Source: Solirubrobacteraceae bacterium (GTDB lineage: Bacteria; Actinomycetota; Thermoleophilia; Solirubrobacterales; Solirubrobacteraceae). From it: a DNA stretch of 64,000 nt. How positions within the stretch are numbered: position 1 is the stretch's first letter; the number at the start of each line of letters is the position of its first letter. The notes under the pieces were generated by a model, which worked only from the letters and a program-made list of their open reading frames with translations, made no database searches and had not been told where the DNA came from. Below are positions 50,704 through 59,737 of this stretch, in pieces. Made by a program: the position numbers and the translations under genes. Where the stretch lies: positions 62,001-126,000 of the forward strand of contig JADGPL010000007.1 of assembly GCA_017882455.1 (NCBI GenBank), in the 5' to 3' direction.

Positions 50704-52223
50704 CGCCTGAGCGGGCGCGCCCAGCCGGCGATCACCTCGCGCACCTCGGGGGGAAAGCGCCCGAGCAGCCTGAGCGCGGCGAAGTAGACGGCGCTCGCTG
50801 CCGCCACGCCGATCAGCGGGTGCACGGGCAGCGCGAGTCCCAAGGCGACAGCCGCCCCGCCCGCCAGCGCCACCACGGCGATCGTGCTGAGCCGAAGCCG
50901 CACCCCGGGAGCGGCACGAGCGAGCATCACCGCCTGGCCGATCGCCAGTCCCGTCTCCGCCACGAGCGCCGCCAGCGCAGCACCGCGCGCCCCCAGCGAC
51001 GGCGCGAGCGACAGCGTGAGCACGGCAGAGATCGCCAGCGCGAGCAGGTTCGCGTAGAGCACCTCGCGGTAGCGACGGCGCATCAACAGGGGATAGCCGC
51101 ACGCCACCGCCACGAAGCTCGCGATCAGGGCAGGGCCCTGGATGCGCAGCACGGCGATCGACGGGTCGGCGCGGCCGCCCGCGATCACGTGGATGGCGAA
51201 CGCGGCGCCGACCTCCAGGCACAGCACCAGCCACGTTCCCGCGAACAGCGCCAGCTCGAAGATACGCGCGCTGGCGAAGTTGAAACGCGCCGAGTCCTCG
51301 CGCTCGGCGCGCGCCAGGATCGGGAAGGCCGCGCTGATGACCAGCACGGGAATGGCCACGAGCACTTCGGTGATGCGAAACGAGGTCGCGAAGTACCCGG
51401 TCTGCCTGGCGCTCGAGATCAGCGACATCAGCACCAGGGCAACGCGGAAGTAGACGATGCTCACCGCCGCTATCACCGCCCACGGGACCGTCTCGCGCAG
51501 CAGCCGCCACCAGCGCGCCGCATGGAAGGACGGTCGCAGCGAGGTGTAGCGCAGCACCAGCGGGATCGTGACCAGCAGCGATACAGCCGAGGCCGGGACC
51601 GCCACGGCGAGCAGCGCGAGCAGGTGCGCGCCGGCGAGCGCGAGCGCCACGAGCAGCCCCACGTTGACCACCTGGCGCAGCATTTCCACGGCCGAGACCC
51701 AGCCGAAGCGCAACTGCGCCTGCAGGGTCGTGGAGAGCGTGCTCTGCAGCAGCTGGAGCACGAGCCCCGCTCCCGCCAGGGCGGTTCCCGCGACCATCGT
51801 CGCGCCATACCCGGCGAGCGCCGCGAAGGCCACGGCGAGGGCAACCCCCACGACGGTCAGGATCAGGCGAATCCCGATCGCCGAGGCCATCATCTCGCGT
51901 CTGCGCTCCTCGCCCAGCGTGGCGAATTCGCGCAGCACGATGCTGTTCAGGCCGCCCTCGGTGAAGCCGCTGACGATCGTCACGAGGGCCACCACGGTCG
52001 TGTAGCGGCCGAAGTTCGACACGCCCAGATGTTCGATCAGCACTCGGGCGGAGACCAGCGAGAGCAGGATCCCCAACACGTAGGAGCCTGTTCGCAGGAC
52101 GCTTCCCCGCAGGGCCGCACCGCCGGCCTCCTGCGTGTCGAGCAGATCCCTCGCCTCGTGAACCGATTCGCCGGGCGCCTGTGGCTCCGGCATCGCCGGC
52201 ACGTCCGACTCGACCGGATTCAT
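50700..52223 (-). CDS. Polysaccharide flippase (Wzx/MATE-like)
   Basis: 507 residues with 12-14 hydrophobic helices from about residue 40 on. [28 protein letters not shown] is the standard N-terminal signature of the family; [14 protein letters not shown] fits the first cytoplasmic loop. This protein should flip the undecaprenyl-linked unit containing the CDP-derived sugar made by the upstream genes. It ends the leftward operon and overlaps the acetyltransferase gene by ATGA. It is similar in general plan to the flippase at 5753-7252 but not a close copy. Confidence 0.86.
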   Translation of the reverse strand: MNPVESDVPAMPEPQAPGESVHEARDLLDTQEAGGAALRGSVLRTGSYVLGILLSLVSARVLIEHLGVSNFGRYTTVVALVTIVSGFTEGGLNSIVLREFATLGEERRREMMASAIGIRLILTVVGVALAVAFAALAGYGATMVAGTALAGAGLVLQLLQSTLSTTLQAQLRFGWVSAVEMLRQVVNVGLLVALALAGAHLLALLAVAVPASAVSLLVTIPLVLRYTSLRPSFHAARWWRLLRETVPWAVIAAVSIVYFRVALVLMSLISSARQTGYFATSFRITEVLVAIPVLVISAAFPILARAEREDSARFNFASARIFELALFAGTWLVLCLEVGAAFAIHVIAGGRADPSIAVLRIQGPALIASFVAVACGYPLLMRRRYREVLYANLLALAISAVLTLSLAPSLGARGAALAALVAETGLAIGQAVMLARAAPGVRLRLSTIAVVALAGGAAVALGLALPVHPLIGVAAASAVYFAALRLLGRFPPEVREVIAGWARPLRR

Positions 52224-52879
52224 CCCGGCAGGTGCCCGCGGATGAACAGGTCGATGTCATCGCAGCAAAGCTGGGGCACGCCGGCTTCGATCGCGTCCAT
52301 CGGCCACTCCCACCAGGCGATCTCGAGCAGCGCCTCGATCTGCTGGTCGCTGAAGCGCCTGCGCACCTCGCGCGCGGGCACACCCGCCACGACCGCGTAG
52401 GGGCGCACATCGCGCGTGACCACCGAGTAGGCGCCGATGACGGCTCCATCCCCGATCTTCACCCCAGAGCGCACGCGCGCACCACGCCCGATCCAGACGT
52501 CGTTGCCGATCTCGATGTCGCCGCGGCTCCGCGGGTGGCCGTCCTCATAGGCTCCGGGCAGATCCAGGTAGGCACGGAACGGGAACGTGGAGACCCAGTC
52601 GAGACGGTGATCGCCCCCGTCCATCAGGATCACATCCGGGCCGATCGAACAGAAGGCCCCCACACGCACGTGGGCGCTGTCGCCGGGGAACGTGGCCACG
52701 AGCGGATCGCCATAGCTGCAGCGCCCCATGCTCAGGCGCTCGCTCGAGTACAGGTGCTCCTCCACGGCACGCTCGGCAAGGCGCCCGCGGCGCTCGCCAA
52801 GGCGCTCCAGCAACGCGTCCACAGGTTTCCCGAGCAGGTCACGCAAGCCGCCCAACGGGCGCCCGCGGCGAGCGCTCAC
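52220..52879 (-). CDS. Hexapeptide-repeat acetyltransferase (CatB-like)
   Basis: 219 residues from GTG 52879, set by the GTGA overlap with the upstream reductase gene. After ~55 helical residues comes the left-handed beta helix: [31 protein letters not shown] (the GGDHR histidine is the likely base), [39 protein letters not shown] and [16 protein letters not shown]. The family acetylates sugars or antibiotics from acetyl-CoA. In this operon it probably O-acetylates the deoxysugar before flipping. Confidence 0.86.
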   Translation of the reverse strand: MSARRGRPLGGLRDLLGKPVDALLERLGERRGRLAERAVEEHLYSSERLSMGRCSYGDPLVATFPGDSAHVRVGAFCSIGPDVILMDGGDHRLDWVSTFPFRAYLDLPGAYEDGHPRSRGDIEIGNDVWIGRGARVRSGVKIGDGAVIGAYSVVTRDVRPYAVVAGVPAREVRRRFSDQQIEALLEIAWWEWPMDAIEAGVPQLCCDDIDLFIRGHLPG

Positions 52880-53787
52880 GAGGTCCGCTCCCGCCACCAG
52901 GCAACCGTGCGCGCGACCCCCTCGCTCAGCTCGACGCCCGCGGCGAAGCCGATCTCGCGCTGCAGGCGCCCGATGTCGGCCACGAGCTCGGGAGGCTCCC
53001 CCTCCCGTGACGCCAGCCCTCCCCATCGCACGAGCTCAGGGCGCCCGACCGCCTCGGCGGCCAGCGAGATCAGCTCACGGATATGGGTGGGCTGCCCGGA
53101 GGCCACGTTCACGGCGCCCTGCACAGGGCTGTCGAGGAGCGCCACGAATGCCCGTGCCACGTCCTCCACGTACATCAGGTCGCGCACCTGGGCGCCCTCG
53201 GGCGCCGGAGTCGGCTCGCCGGCGAGCAGCGAGAGGATCACGCTTCCCAGCAGCCGCGCGGCGTCTTCGCCGGGCCCGTAGGGCGTGAAGATGCGTCCCC
53301 ACGCCAGCTCGATCCCGGCTTTCGCCGCGAAGCTCTCGGCCAGGCGGCGCGTCGCGTCCTTGGCCACGCCGTAGAGCGTCGCCGGCGCGAGCGGCGCCGT
53401 TGCCTCGCTGTAGCGATCGAGCGACCACTCGTACTCGGCGCACGTCCCCGCCATCACCGCCCGCCGGCCACCGGCCGCCACGAAGGAGCGCAGCAGTCGC
53501 AGCGTGGCCTCCACCCACACCACGTTCTCTGAAGCCTGCCAGTAGCGGCCGTGCTCCACATACCAGGCCATGTGCAGCAGGCCCTCCGGCTCGACCTCGC
53601 GCATCAGCCTCGCCGCCGCCGTGGGGTCGGTCAGGTCGGCGGCGTGCCACAGGACCCCCGAGCCCGGCGAGTCGTGCCGGGGCTCGCTGCGCGCAACCGC
53701 GTGGACCTCGTGGCCTGCCTCGGCCAGCGCCTCCAGCGCCCGCGATCCGAGAAAGCCGCTCGCGCCGGTGAGCAGCACGCGGCTCAC
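52876..53787 (-). CDS. NAD-dependent epimerase/dehydratase (NDP-4-keto-hexose reductase-like)
   Basis: 303 residues. Extended [21 protein letters not shown] at the N-terminus, [24 protein letters not shown] (YxxxK), and [17 protein letters not shown] with VNVASGQP in the C-terminal half. It is a good candidate for the last step, reducing the 4-keto group of the CDP-6-deoxy sugar, as RmlD-like or StrL-like enzymes do in related pathways. ATGA overlaps link it to the 3,5-epimerase gene upstream. The stereochemistry of the product is unknown. Confidence 0.83.
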   Translation of the reverse strand: MSRVLLTGASGFLGSRALEALAEAGHEVHAVARSEPRHDSPGSGVLWHAADLTDPTAAARLMREVEPEGLLHMAWYVEHGRYWQASENVVWVEATLRLLRSFVAAGGRRAVMAGTCAEYEWSLDRYSEATAPLAPATLYGVAKDATRRLAESFAAKAGIELAWGRIFTPYGPGEDAARLLGSVILSLLAGEPTPAPEGAQVRDLMYVEDVARAFVALLDSPVQGAVNVASGQPTHIRELISLAAEAVGRPELVRWGGLASREGEPPELVADIGRLQREIGFAAGVELSEGVARTVAWWRERTS

Positions 53788-54320
53788 GGCGCGTAGTCGG
53801 GATAGGAGGTGTCACGCTCGGAGATGACCCGCCCACCGGGCGCCTCGGGCCAGGCGATCGCGAAGGCCGGATCGTCCCAGCGCACCCCGCGTGCGGCCTC
53901 GGGCACGTAGGGGCTGCCCATCTGGTAGAGGACCTCGCAGTCCTCGCTGAGGGTCTGGAAGCCGTGGGCGAGCCCCGCCGGGATGTACAGGGCGAGCCGG
54001 TTCTCGGCGCTCAGCTCCACGCCGTGCCAGGCGCGATGGGTGGGCGAGTCGCCGCGCAGGTCCACGGCCACGTCGAAGATCGCGCCGCGCACGCAGCGCA
54101 CGAGCTTTGACTCCCCGTGAGGCTCGGCCTGGTAGTGCATCCCCCGCAACGTGTCCCGGCGGGCGTTGAAGGAGGCGTTGCACTGCACCACCGCCGGGTT
54201 CAGGCCGCGGGCCTCGAACTCCCGATCGTCGAAGGTGCGGGCGAACCAGCCGCGCTGGTCGCCGAGGAGGTCGAGCTCTATGACCCACACGCCGGGCAGC
54301 GGCGTCTGGATGAAGCGCAT
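53784..54320 (-). CDS. dTDP/CDP-4-keto-6-deoxyhexose 3,5-epimerase family (RmlC-like)
   Basis: 178 residues, full length for the RmlC cupin family. LLGDQRGWFARTFD, NASFNARRDTLRGMHYQ (the catalytic histidine in RGMHYQ), VRCVRGAIFDVAVDLR and IPAGLAHGFQTLSEDCEVLYQMG follow the usual order; the tyrosine of the active site is in VLYQ. It epimerises C3 and/or C5 of a 4-keto-6-deoxy sugar nucleotide. Next to a CDP-glucose pathway it should act on the CDP sugar, after the C-methyltransferase. Thirty-one bases separate it from the methyltransferase stop upstream. Confidence 0.85.
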   Translation of the reverse strand: MRFIQTPLPGVWVIELDLLGDQRGWFARTFDDREFEARGLNPAVVQCNASFNARRDTLRGMHYQAEPHGESKLVRCVRGAIFDVAVDLRGDSPTHRAWHGVELSAENRLALYIPAGLAHGFQTLSEDCEVLYQMGSPYVPEAARGVRWDDPAFAIAWPEAPGGRVISERDTSYPDYAP

Positions 54321-54351
54321 CAGCCGAGTCCGGGGTGGGTGGCGAGGAGAC

Positions 54352-55584
54352 TCACGAGATGAGCGTCAGCTCCGGCGTGCGCGCGGCAAAGCGCCCGCCC
54401 CACTCGCGGATGAACCCGAGCTGCTGCACGATCTCGTCCTTGAGGTTCCACGGCAGGATCAGCACCACGTCGGGGCGCTCCTCGCGGATCGCGTCAGGGG
54501 AGCGGATCGGGATGTGGCTCCCCGGCAGGAAGTGACCCTGCTTGTGGGGGTTGAGGTCGCAGGTGTAGTCGATGAAGTCCCGCCCCACGCCGCAGTAGTT
54601 GAGCAGCGTGTTGCCCTTCGCCGGCGCGCCGTAGCCGGCCACCGAGAGGCCCTGCTCCTTGAGGTCGATCAGGAAGCCCAGGATCTGGCGCTTGTCGCGC
54701 TCCACGCGCCGGCCGTAGCCGAGGTAGGTGTCGAGGCGCTCGTAGCCCGCCGCCCGCTCGCGCTCGCGCAGCTCGCGCGCCGCGCCCGTTTCCGGCTTCT
54801 CGGGATCCTCGGCGTGGGCGCCGTAGATGCGCAGCGAGCCGCCGTGGGTGGGGAGCTCCTCGACGTCGAACAGACGCAGCCCGTGGGCTTCGAACACGCG
54901 GCTGACCGTGAGAAAGGAGAAGTAGGAGAAGTGCTCGTGGTAGATGGTGTCCCACTGGTTCTCCTCGATCAGGCGCATCAGGTGGGGGAACTCCATCGTG
55001 ATCACCCCGCCCGGCGCCAGCAGGATCTTCATGCCGGCCACGAAGTCGTTGAGGTCGGGCACGTGCGCGAGCACGTTGTTGCCGAGCAGCAGGTCCGCCG
55101 CGGACTCCCCGGCCAGCGAGCGTGCGGTCTCCTGCCCGAAGAACTCCACGAGCGTGGGAATTCCCTTCTGCAGGGCCACCTTGGCGACGTTGGCCGCCGG
55201 CTCTATCCCGAGCACAGGGATCTGGCGCTCGTGGAAGAACTGCAGCAGGTAGCCGTCGTTGGAGGCGATCTCCACCACGTGGCTCGACTCGTCGAGGGCG
55301 AGGCGCTCCACCATCTGCTCGGAGTAGCGGCGGCTGTGCTCGATCCAGCTGGAGGAGTAGGACGAGAAGTAGGCGTAGTCGGAGAAGATCGCCTCGGGCG
55401 TCTCGAACTCCTCGAGCTGCACCAGGAAGCACTCGCCGCACACGAGCGCCCGCAGCGGAAAGAAGGGCTCCATGCTGTTGGCGGCCTCGGGCGGCAGATA
55501 GGAGTTGGCGAGCGGCGACATGCCGAGGTCCGCGAAGACGGCCTCGACCGGGGCGCCACAGAATCGGCAGGTGGTCTGGGTCAT
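54352..55584 (-). CDS. NDP-4-keto-6-deoxyhexose C-methyltransferase (TylC3/NovU-type)
   Basis: 410 residues from ATG 55584 (ATGA overlap with rfbG). The N-terminal zinc-binding module has cysteines 6, 9, 49 and 52 (CRFCG and CGEC). The SAM domain has HVVEIASNDGYLLQFF; GNNVLAHVPDLNDFV, MEFPHL, TIYHEHFSYFS and the C-terminal SVAGYGAPAKGNTLLN are hallmarks of the family that adds a methyl group to C3 (or C5) of 4-keto-deoxysugar nucleotides in macrolide and aminocoumarin pathways. Expected product here: a CDP-linked 3-C-methyl-4-keto-6-deoxyhexose, i.e. a branched sugar. No 3-dehydrase (rfbH) is present, so 3-deoxygenation is not expected. Confidence 0.88.
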   Translation of the reverse strand: MTQTTCRFCGAPVEAVFADLGMSPLANSYLPPEAANSMEPFFPLRALVCGECFLVQLEEFETPEAIFSDYAYFSSYSSSWIEHSRRYSEQMVERLALDESSHVVEIASNDGYLLQFFHERQIPVLGIEPAANVAKVALQKGIPTLVEFFGQETARSLAGESAADLLLGNNVLAHVPDLNDFVAGMKILLAPGGVITMEFPHLMRLIEENQWDTIYHEHFSYFSFLTVSRVFEAHGLRLFDVEELPTHGGSLRIYGAHAEDPEKPETGAARELRERERAAGYERLDTYLGYGRRVERDKRQILGFLIDLKEQGLSVAGYGAPAKGNTLLNYCGVGRDFIDYTCDLNPHKQGHFLPGSHIPIRSPDAIREERPDVVLILPWNLKDEIVQQLGFIREWGGRFAARTPELTLIS

Positions 55585-56705
55585 GAAGAGGGGGCAGCGT
55601 ATTGAAAGGACTCGATCTGCCCGCGCGTCACCGCCCCCATGTCCTCGCCGCCCGCGAGCGCGCCGTACCACTCCACGATGCTCCGCAGGGCGTCCTCGAG
55701 CGAGACCAGGGGCTGCCAGCCCAGCTGTCCGCGGGCACGGGAGGAGTCGAGCTTGAGATAGCGCGCCTCGTGGGGATGCGGCCCCTCGTCGAGCGTCCAG
55801 CGCAGCTCCGACGGCCACAGCTCGGCCAGGCGCTCCACGATCGCGCCCACCGGCATCGCGTCCTCGTCGCTCGGTCCGAAGTTCCAGCCGCCAGCGTTCT
55901 CGGGGCCACCCCACAGCGCCTGCGCGAGCACGAGATAGCCGCTGAGCGGGTTGAGCACGTGCTGCCAGGGGCGCAGCGAGTTGGGGTTGCGCACGCGCAC
56001 CTCCTCGCCGGCCAGCGCCGCGCGCATGATGTCGGGCACCAGGCGATCCTCTCCCCAGTCGCCGCCGCCGATCACGTTGCCGGCGCGGGCCGAGGCGAGG
56101 CGCACGCCGTCCGGATCGGAGAAGAAGGATCGACGGAAGGCCGCCGTGATCAGCTCGGCGCAGCCCTTGGAGCTCGAGTAGGGATCGTGACCGCCCATCG
56201 CCTCCTCCTCGCGATAGCCCCACTCCCACTCGCGATTCTCATAGCACTTGTCCGAGGTCACGTTCACCACCGCCCGCACCTCACCGGGGCTCACGCGAAC
56301 GGCCTCGAGCACGTTGACCGTGCCCATCACATTGGTCTCGTAGGTCTCGACCGGCTCGGCGAACGAGCGGCGCACGAGCGACTGGGCGGCCATGTGGATG
56401 ACCACCTCGGGGTCGGCCTCGGCCAGCGCCCCTGTCACGGCCCGCAGGTCGCGCACGTCGCCCTCGATCGAGCGCATCCCGCGGGCGACGTCCGCGAGCT
56501 CGTACAGCGAGGGATCGGTGGGCACGCCGTTGGAGTAGCCCGTGACCTCGGCCCCCAGCGACTGCAGCCACAAGGACAGCCAGGCGCCCTTGAAGCCGGT
56601 GTGGCCCGTCAGCAGCACGCGCCTGCCGTGCCAGAAGGACGGGGCGACGGCCGCGCCACCGGGCGCCGAGCTCGCGCTCGCGCTCGCGTCCGCGGGGGTG
56701 CTCAC
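55581..56705 (-). CDS. rfbG: CDP-glucose 4,6-dehydratase
   Basis: 374 residues from GTG 56705, four bases after the rfbF stop. After ~25 low-complexity residues: RVLLTGHTGFKGAWLSLWLQ (NAD site), MAAQSLVRRSF, NVTSDKCYENREW, and HDPYSSSKGCAELI with the YxxxK pair. SARAGNVIGGGDWGEDRLVPD and RPWQHVLNPLSGYLVLAQ are diagnostic of RfbG. The reaction turns CDP-D-glucose into CDP-4-keto-6-deoxy-D-glucose. Together with the next gene it defines a CDP-sugar route rather than a dTDP one. The alanine/serine-rich start is unusual and probably disordered. Confidence 0.93.
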   Translation of the reverse strand: MSTPADASASASSAPGGAAVAPSFWHGRRVLLTGHTGFKGAWLSLWLQSLGAEVTGYSNGVPTDPSLYELADVARGMRSIEGDVRDLRAVTGALAEADPEVVIHMAAQSLVRRSFAEPVETYETNVMGTVNVLEAVRVSPGEVRAVVNVTSDKCYENREWEWGYREEEAMGGHDPYSSSKGCAELITAAFRRSFFSDPDGVRLASARAGNVIGGGDWGEDRLVPDIMRAALAGEEVRVRNPNSLRPWQHVLNPLSGYLVLAQALWGGPENAGGWNFGPSDEDAMPVGAIVERLAELWPSELRWTLDEGPHPHEARYLKLDSSRARGQLGWQPLVSLEDALRSIVEWYGALAGGEDMGAVTRGQIESFQYAAPSS

Positions 56706-56709
56706 GGCG

Positions 56710-57480
56710 TCACTCCCATGTCCGCCACGGCGCCTGTCCGGACTGCCACAGCTGCTCGAGGTGGTTGCGGTCGCGCAGCGTGTCCATCGCCTGCCAGAAG
56801 CCGTCGTGGCGGTAACAGGAGAGCTGACCCTCGCGCGCCAGCGCCCGCATCGGCTCCTGCTCCCATACGGTGGCGTCGTCCCGCAGATAGCCGGCGACGC
56901 CCGGCGAGAGCACGAAGAAGCCACCGTTCGTCCAGCCGCCGTCGCCGCGCGGCTTCTCCTCGAACTCGCGCACCCTGGTGCCGTCCACGTCGAGGGCGCC
57001 GAAGCGCCCGGGTGGCTGCACGGCGGTGACCGTGGCCGTCGCGCCCTGCTCGCGGTGAAAGGCCAGCAGCGCGCTCACGTCCACATCGGCCACTCCGTCG
57101 CCATAGGTGAAGCAGAAGTCCTCGTCCTCCAGATAGGGCAGCACGCGCCGCAGGCGCCCGCCGGTCATCGTCCCCTCGCCCGTGTCCACGAGCGTGACCC
57201 GCCAGGGCTCGGTCTCGGAGCGGTGGACCTCCATGTCGCCGCTGACGAGATCGAAGGTGACGTCGCACGTGTGCAGGTAGTAGTTGGCGAAGTACTCCTT
57301 GATCAGATAGCCCTTGTAGCCGAGGCAGACGATGAACTCCTCGATGCCGTGGGCCGCATAGATCTTCATGATGTGCCACAGGATCGGCTTGCCGCCGATC
57401 TCCACCATCGGCTTGGGGCGCACCGCGGTCTCCTCGCTGAGTCGCGAGCCGAAGCCGCCGGCAAGGATCACCGCCTTCAC
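56710..57480 (-). CDS. rfbF: Glucose-1-phosphate cytidylyltransferase
   Basis: 256 residues, the normal length, from GTG 57480 ([14 protein letters not shown] begins the fold). The nucleotidyltransferase signature is followed by [35 protein letters not shown], and [10 protein letters not shown] and [17 protein letters not shown], all as in RfbF. It makes CDP-glucose from CTP and glucose 1-phosphate. First gene of the leftward CDP-sugar operon (rfbF, rfbG, C-methyltransferase, epimerase, reductase, acetyltransferase, flippase). Its 5' region carries three tandem 22-base repeats (57514-57579). Confidence 0.94.
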   Translation of the reverse strand: MKAVILAGGFGSRLSEETAVRPKPMVEIGGKPILWHIMKIYAAHGIEEFIVCLGYKGYLIKEYFANYYLHTCDVTFDLVSGDMEVHRSETEPWRVTLVDTGEGTMTGGRLRRVLPYLEDEDFCFTYGDGVADVDVSALLAFHREQGATATVTAVQPPGRFGALDVDGTRVREFEEKPRGDGGWTNGGFFVLSPGVAGYLRDDATVWEQEPMRALAREGQLSCYRHDGFWQAMDTLRDRNHLEQLWQSGQAPWRTWE

Positions 57481-57513
57481 AGCTGCGCAGGGTAGTGGAC
57501 GCTGCCCCGGGCA

Positions 57514-57579
57514 CTCAGCCCACATGCCCCGGGTGCTCAGCGCACATGCCCCGGGTGCTCAGCGCACATGCCCCGGGGG
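57514..57579. repeat. Three tandem 22-base repeats between the arylsulfotransferase and rfbF genes
   Basis: Copies start at 57514, 57536 and 57558. The unit runs from ctcag through cacatg to ccccggg; copies one and two differ by one base, and copy three by its last bases. A ten-base partial fourth copy (57582-57591) runs across the stop codon of the arylsulfotransferase-like gene, and a partial copy is visible near 57501-57513. Each has the core CCCGGG flanked by GCAC and GTGC. They lie 34-100 bases upstream of the rfbF start; the 22-base period would place sites on one face of the helix, as in an operator array, but a simple duplication is also possible. Confidence 0.85.
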
Positions 57580-57582
57580 GCC

Positions 57583-59373
57583 TCAGCGCACGGGCGAGCT
57601 GCCGAGCACCTGACCGGAGGCGCCGATGGCCTGCACGGCGAAGTAGCGGTCTGAGCTCTGCACCGTGATCGTCGTCTCGAAGCCGGCCGCAGGAGCGGTT
57701 GCGATCGGCTGCAGGCCCGTCGGGCGCGAGCCGGCGATCACCCGCCAGGAGCTCACGCTCGTGGCCCCGTTCCAGCTCGCATAGATGGTCGCCTGGCCGC
57801 CCCTGGCGCTGACCGCCACGCTGGGCGGGGCAGCGGGAGTGGCGCTCCAGGGGAAGCGGTAGGCGCGATAGGACTGCCCCGGAGCGGGGAGGTGCCCGTC
57901 GAAGAGCATCTGCCCGGTGGGGCTGAATTCGCTGAAGTAGGGATCTTCGCCCCAGCCCACGAACGAGTTGCCATTGCCCAGGACCTCGTCGTCTCCCTGG
58001 CTGCCCGCCAGCAGGCCCGGGGTGCGCACGTAGCGCGAGACGAGCGTCACCTGCCTGTGGGCCCAGTCGATCCGCTCGCGGATCACGCGCGTCTGCGAGT
58101 GCGCCTTGGGCACTCCGCCGTTGTCGAAGATCGTGAGCGTGTGGTCGGGCTGCCAGCGGACGTCGTGCTGATAGGCCGTGCCCGTGCCGGCGCCCATCTT
58201 GAAGCTGGAGCGCTTGCCGCCCAGGCGCCAGACGACAGCGCCGGTTACGTGGTTGATCTCATAGGCCGTCCAGGTGTTGCGCGCAGACACGATGAGGTTG
58301 CCATCCCCCCAGGGGTCGAGGGAGATGGAGTTGAGGTGGAAGAAGTCCCAGGGCGTGCCCGCCGAGGAGGGTCCCTGCGAGTAAGAGTCGCTCAGTTCCA
58401 CGTGGCCGTAGGCGTGCCACTCGAACATCACGAGGCCCGTCGGGATGTCGATCTCCTGCAGCAGCCCGTCCTGCAGCGTCCCGTCGCGCGCGCCTCCCAC
58501 CGAGGAGAGGTCTGCGTCCACGAGCGAGTAGGCCGTGATGAAGGCCGAGCCCTGGGGAGTGATCTGGAGGTCGTGCAGGTCGGCCTGGTAGCCGTTGCCC
58601 GCAGGCACGGCCGCGACGTGCTGATAGGCGGTGTTGTAGATCTCATCCGTGCCGAGGCCAACACCGAGGTTTCCTGGGACGTGACCTTGCCACCACACCA
58701 GCACCGCCTGGCCCTGGTAGCTCTCGACCTGGAGGTTAGTCGCGACTTCACCGGTGTTGAGCGGCAGGTACCAGACGAGGCCGCCCTGCCCGTTGATGAT
58801 CATCGGCCCCGACTGGCCGAGGCCGTGGGTAGGGGTGAGGAAGATGTCGCCTGCGCTCGCAGCCGGCGAGCTCGTCGTTATGGTGATCGTCGGAGGGTGA
58901 AGCGTCGGCTGCGAGGCGAAGCTCTGCACGGTGCCCGCCTTCGCCGGAGCCGGCGCGCCCGCTGCAGGCGGCCTGTAGCCGGAGAGGCGCGCAACATAGA
59001 AAGTGGTGCTCACGCGCTGGGTGTGGCCCCGCGCGCCTACCGTGGCCGCGGCCACGACCCGCTCGCCCTGGGCGAACGGGTGCGTGGGCACAAAGCTCGC
59101 TCCCGAGGCGCTCACGTAGCCCTCGAGACGCCCGGGGTGCGAACCTGTTCTGGAGCCCACCACGGACACGCCCGAGATCTCATTCGAGGGCACTCCCAGG
59201 AAGCTGATCTGCGTGTACGGGGACGCGTCCGGCGTGCCATTGAGCGGAGACACCGCCACCGCCAGCACACCGGCAGCGGAGGCGGGCACCAGCGCGATCC
59301 CCAGCAGCAGCGCTGACGCTCCAAGCCAGGCGCGGGCTCCCGCCCTCAATACTGCCGCGCTGATCCTCCGCAT
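57583..59373 (-). CDS. Secreted arylsulfotransferase (ASST)-like protein with C-terminal beta domain
   Basis: 596 residues from ATG 59373. Signal peptide: RRISAAVLRAGARAWLG then a hydrophobic run ending ASAAG. Residues ~30-130 are an Ig-like module. From ~150 to 500 there is a six-bladed propeller of the arylsulfotransferase type: DIFLTP and GPMIINGQGGLVWYLPL, DLHDLQITPQG, DFFHLNSISLDPWGDGNLIVSARNTW, HDVRWQPDHTLTIFDNGG and DEVLGNGNSFVGWGEDPYFSEF. The last ~90 residues resemble a fibronectin-type fold. PAPS-independent sulfuryl transfer between phenols is known for the family, though many such actinobacterial proteins lack proven activity. It lies between the CDP-sugar operon and a divergent secreted-protein gene; about 100 bases separate it from rfbF. 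Confidence 0.8.
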   Translation of the reverse strand: MRRISAAVLRAGARAWLGASALLLGIALVPASAAGVLAVAVSPLNGTPDASPYTQISFLGVPSNEISGVSVVGSRTGSHPGRLEGYVSASGASFVPTHPFAQGERVVAAATVGARGHTQRVSTTFYVARLSGYRPPAAGAPAPAKAGTVQSFASQPTLHPPTITITTSSPAASAGDIFLTPTHGLGQSGPMIINGQGGLVWYLPLNTGEVATNLQVESYQGQAVLVWWQGHVPGNLGVGLGTDEIYNTAYQHVAAVPAGNGYQADLHDLQITPQGSAFITAYSLVDADLSSVGGARDGTLQDGLLQEIDIPTGLVMFEWHAYGHVELSDSYSQGPSSAGTPWDFFHLNSISLDPWGDGNLIVSARNTWTAYEINHVTGAVVWRLGGKRSSFKMGAGTGTAYQHDVRWQPDHTLTIFDNGGVPKAHSQTRVIRERIDWAHRQVTLVSRYVRTPGLLAGSQGDDEVLGNGNSFVGWGEDPYFSEFSPTGQMLFDGHLPAPGQSYRAYRFPWSATPAAPPSVAVSARGGQATIYASWNGATSVSSWRVIAGSRPTGLQPIATAPAAGFETTITVQSSDRYFAVQAIGASGQVLGSSPVR

Positions 59374-59737
59374 CCTCCGCCTCTCCCCTTGGTCCTGGAA
59401 GTCCACCTCCTCGTGCAGCGCGGCGAGGGCACCTACAAATACGCCGCCATCCCGCTAACACCCTCTACCCCGACGGGTAGCGTGGCGACTCCCAGGCCCA
59501 CCTAAGAATCGGTTTCAACAAACGTAGGGTCATGCTTCGCCGGAAGGTCGGACCGCGAACTAGGCGGTGAGGCACGGTAGCCGACGATGGTACTTCGACC
59601 GTCCGGTCGCGCGTCCAGGGATCTGCCCCGCCGGGCAGCCGCAACTCCGCGGCGCCCAAGCTGCTCGGTCATGCTTCCACATGCCGCTAGTAGCGACCGA
59701 CTGACCCGACCTTCAAGCATCAGGAATAATACGAGCG
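59374..59737. other. 364-base intergenic region between two divergent secreted-protein genes
   Basis: No gene is seen. The stretch holds two short perfect inverted repeats: CTACCC-CGAC-GGGTAG at 59465-59480 (92-107 bases before the leftward arylsulfotransferase start) and CGACCG-TC-CGGTCG at 59596-59609. Composition is less GC-biased near 59505-59525 and 59720-59735. A strong purine-rich ribosome site (AGGAAT, 59722) precedes the rightward gene at 59738. Promoters for both genes should lie here; I cannot place them with confidence. The inverted repeats may be operators. Confidence 0.5.

Noticed and set aside
49723-52449. Over 900-codon minus-strand frame across GT2 and flippase
   Set aside because: Shadow frame running through two well-supported genes; no motifs and no plausible start.
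57514-57579. Tandem repeats as a CRISPR array
   Set aside because: Units abut with no spacers, only three copies, and no cas genes nearby.
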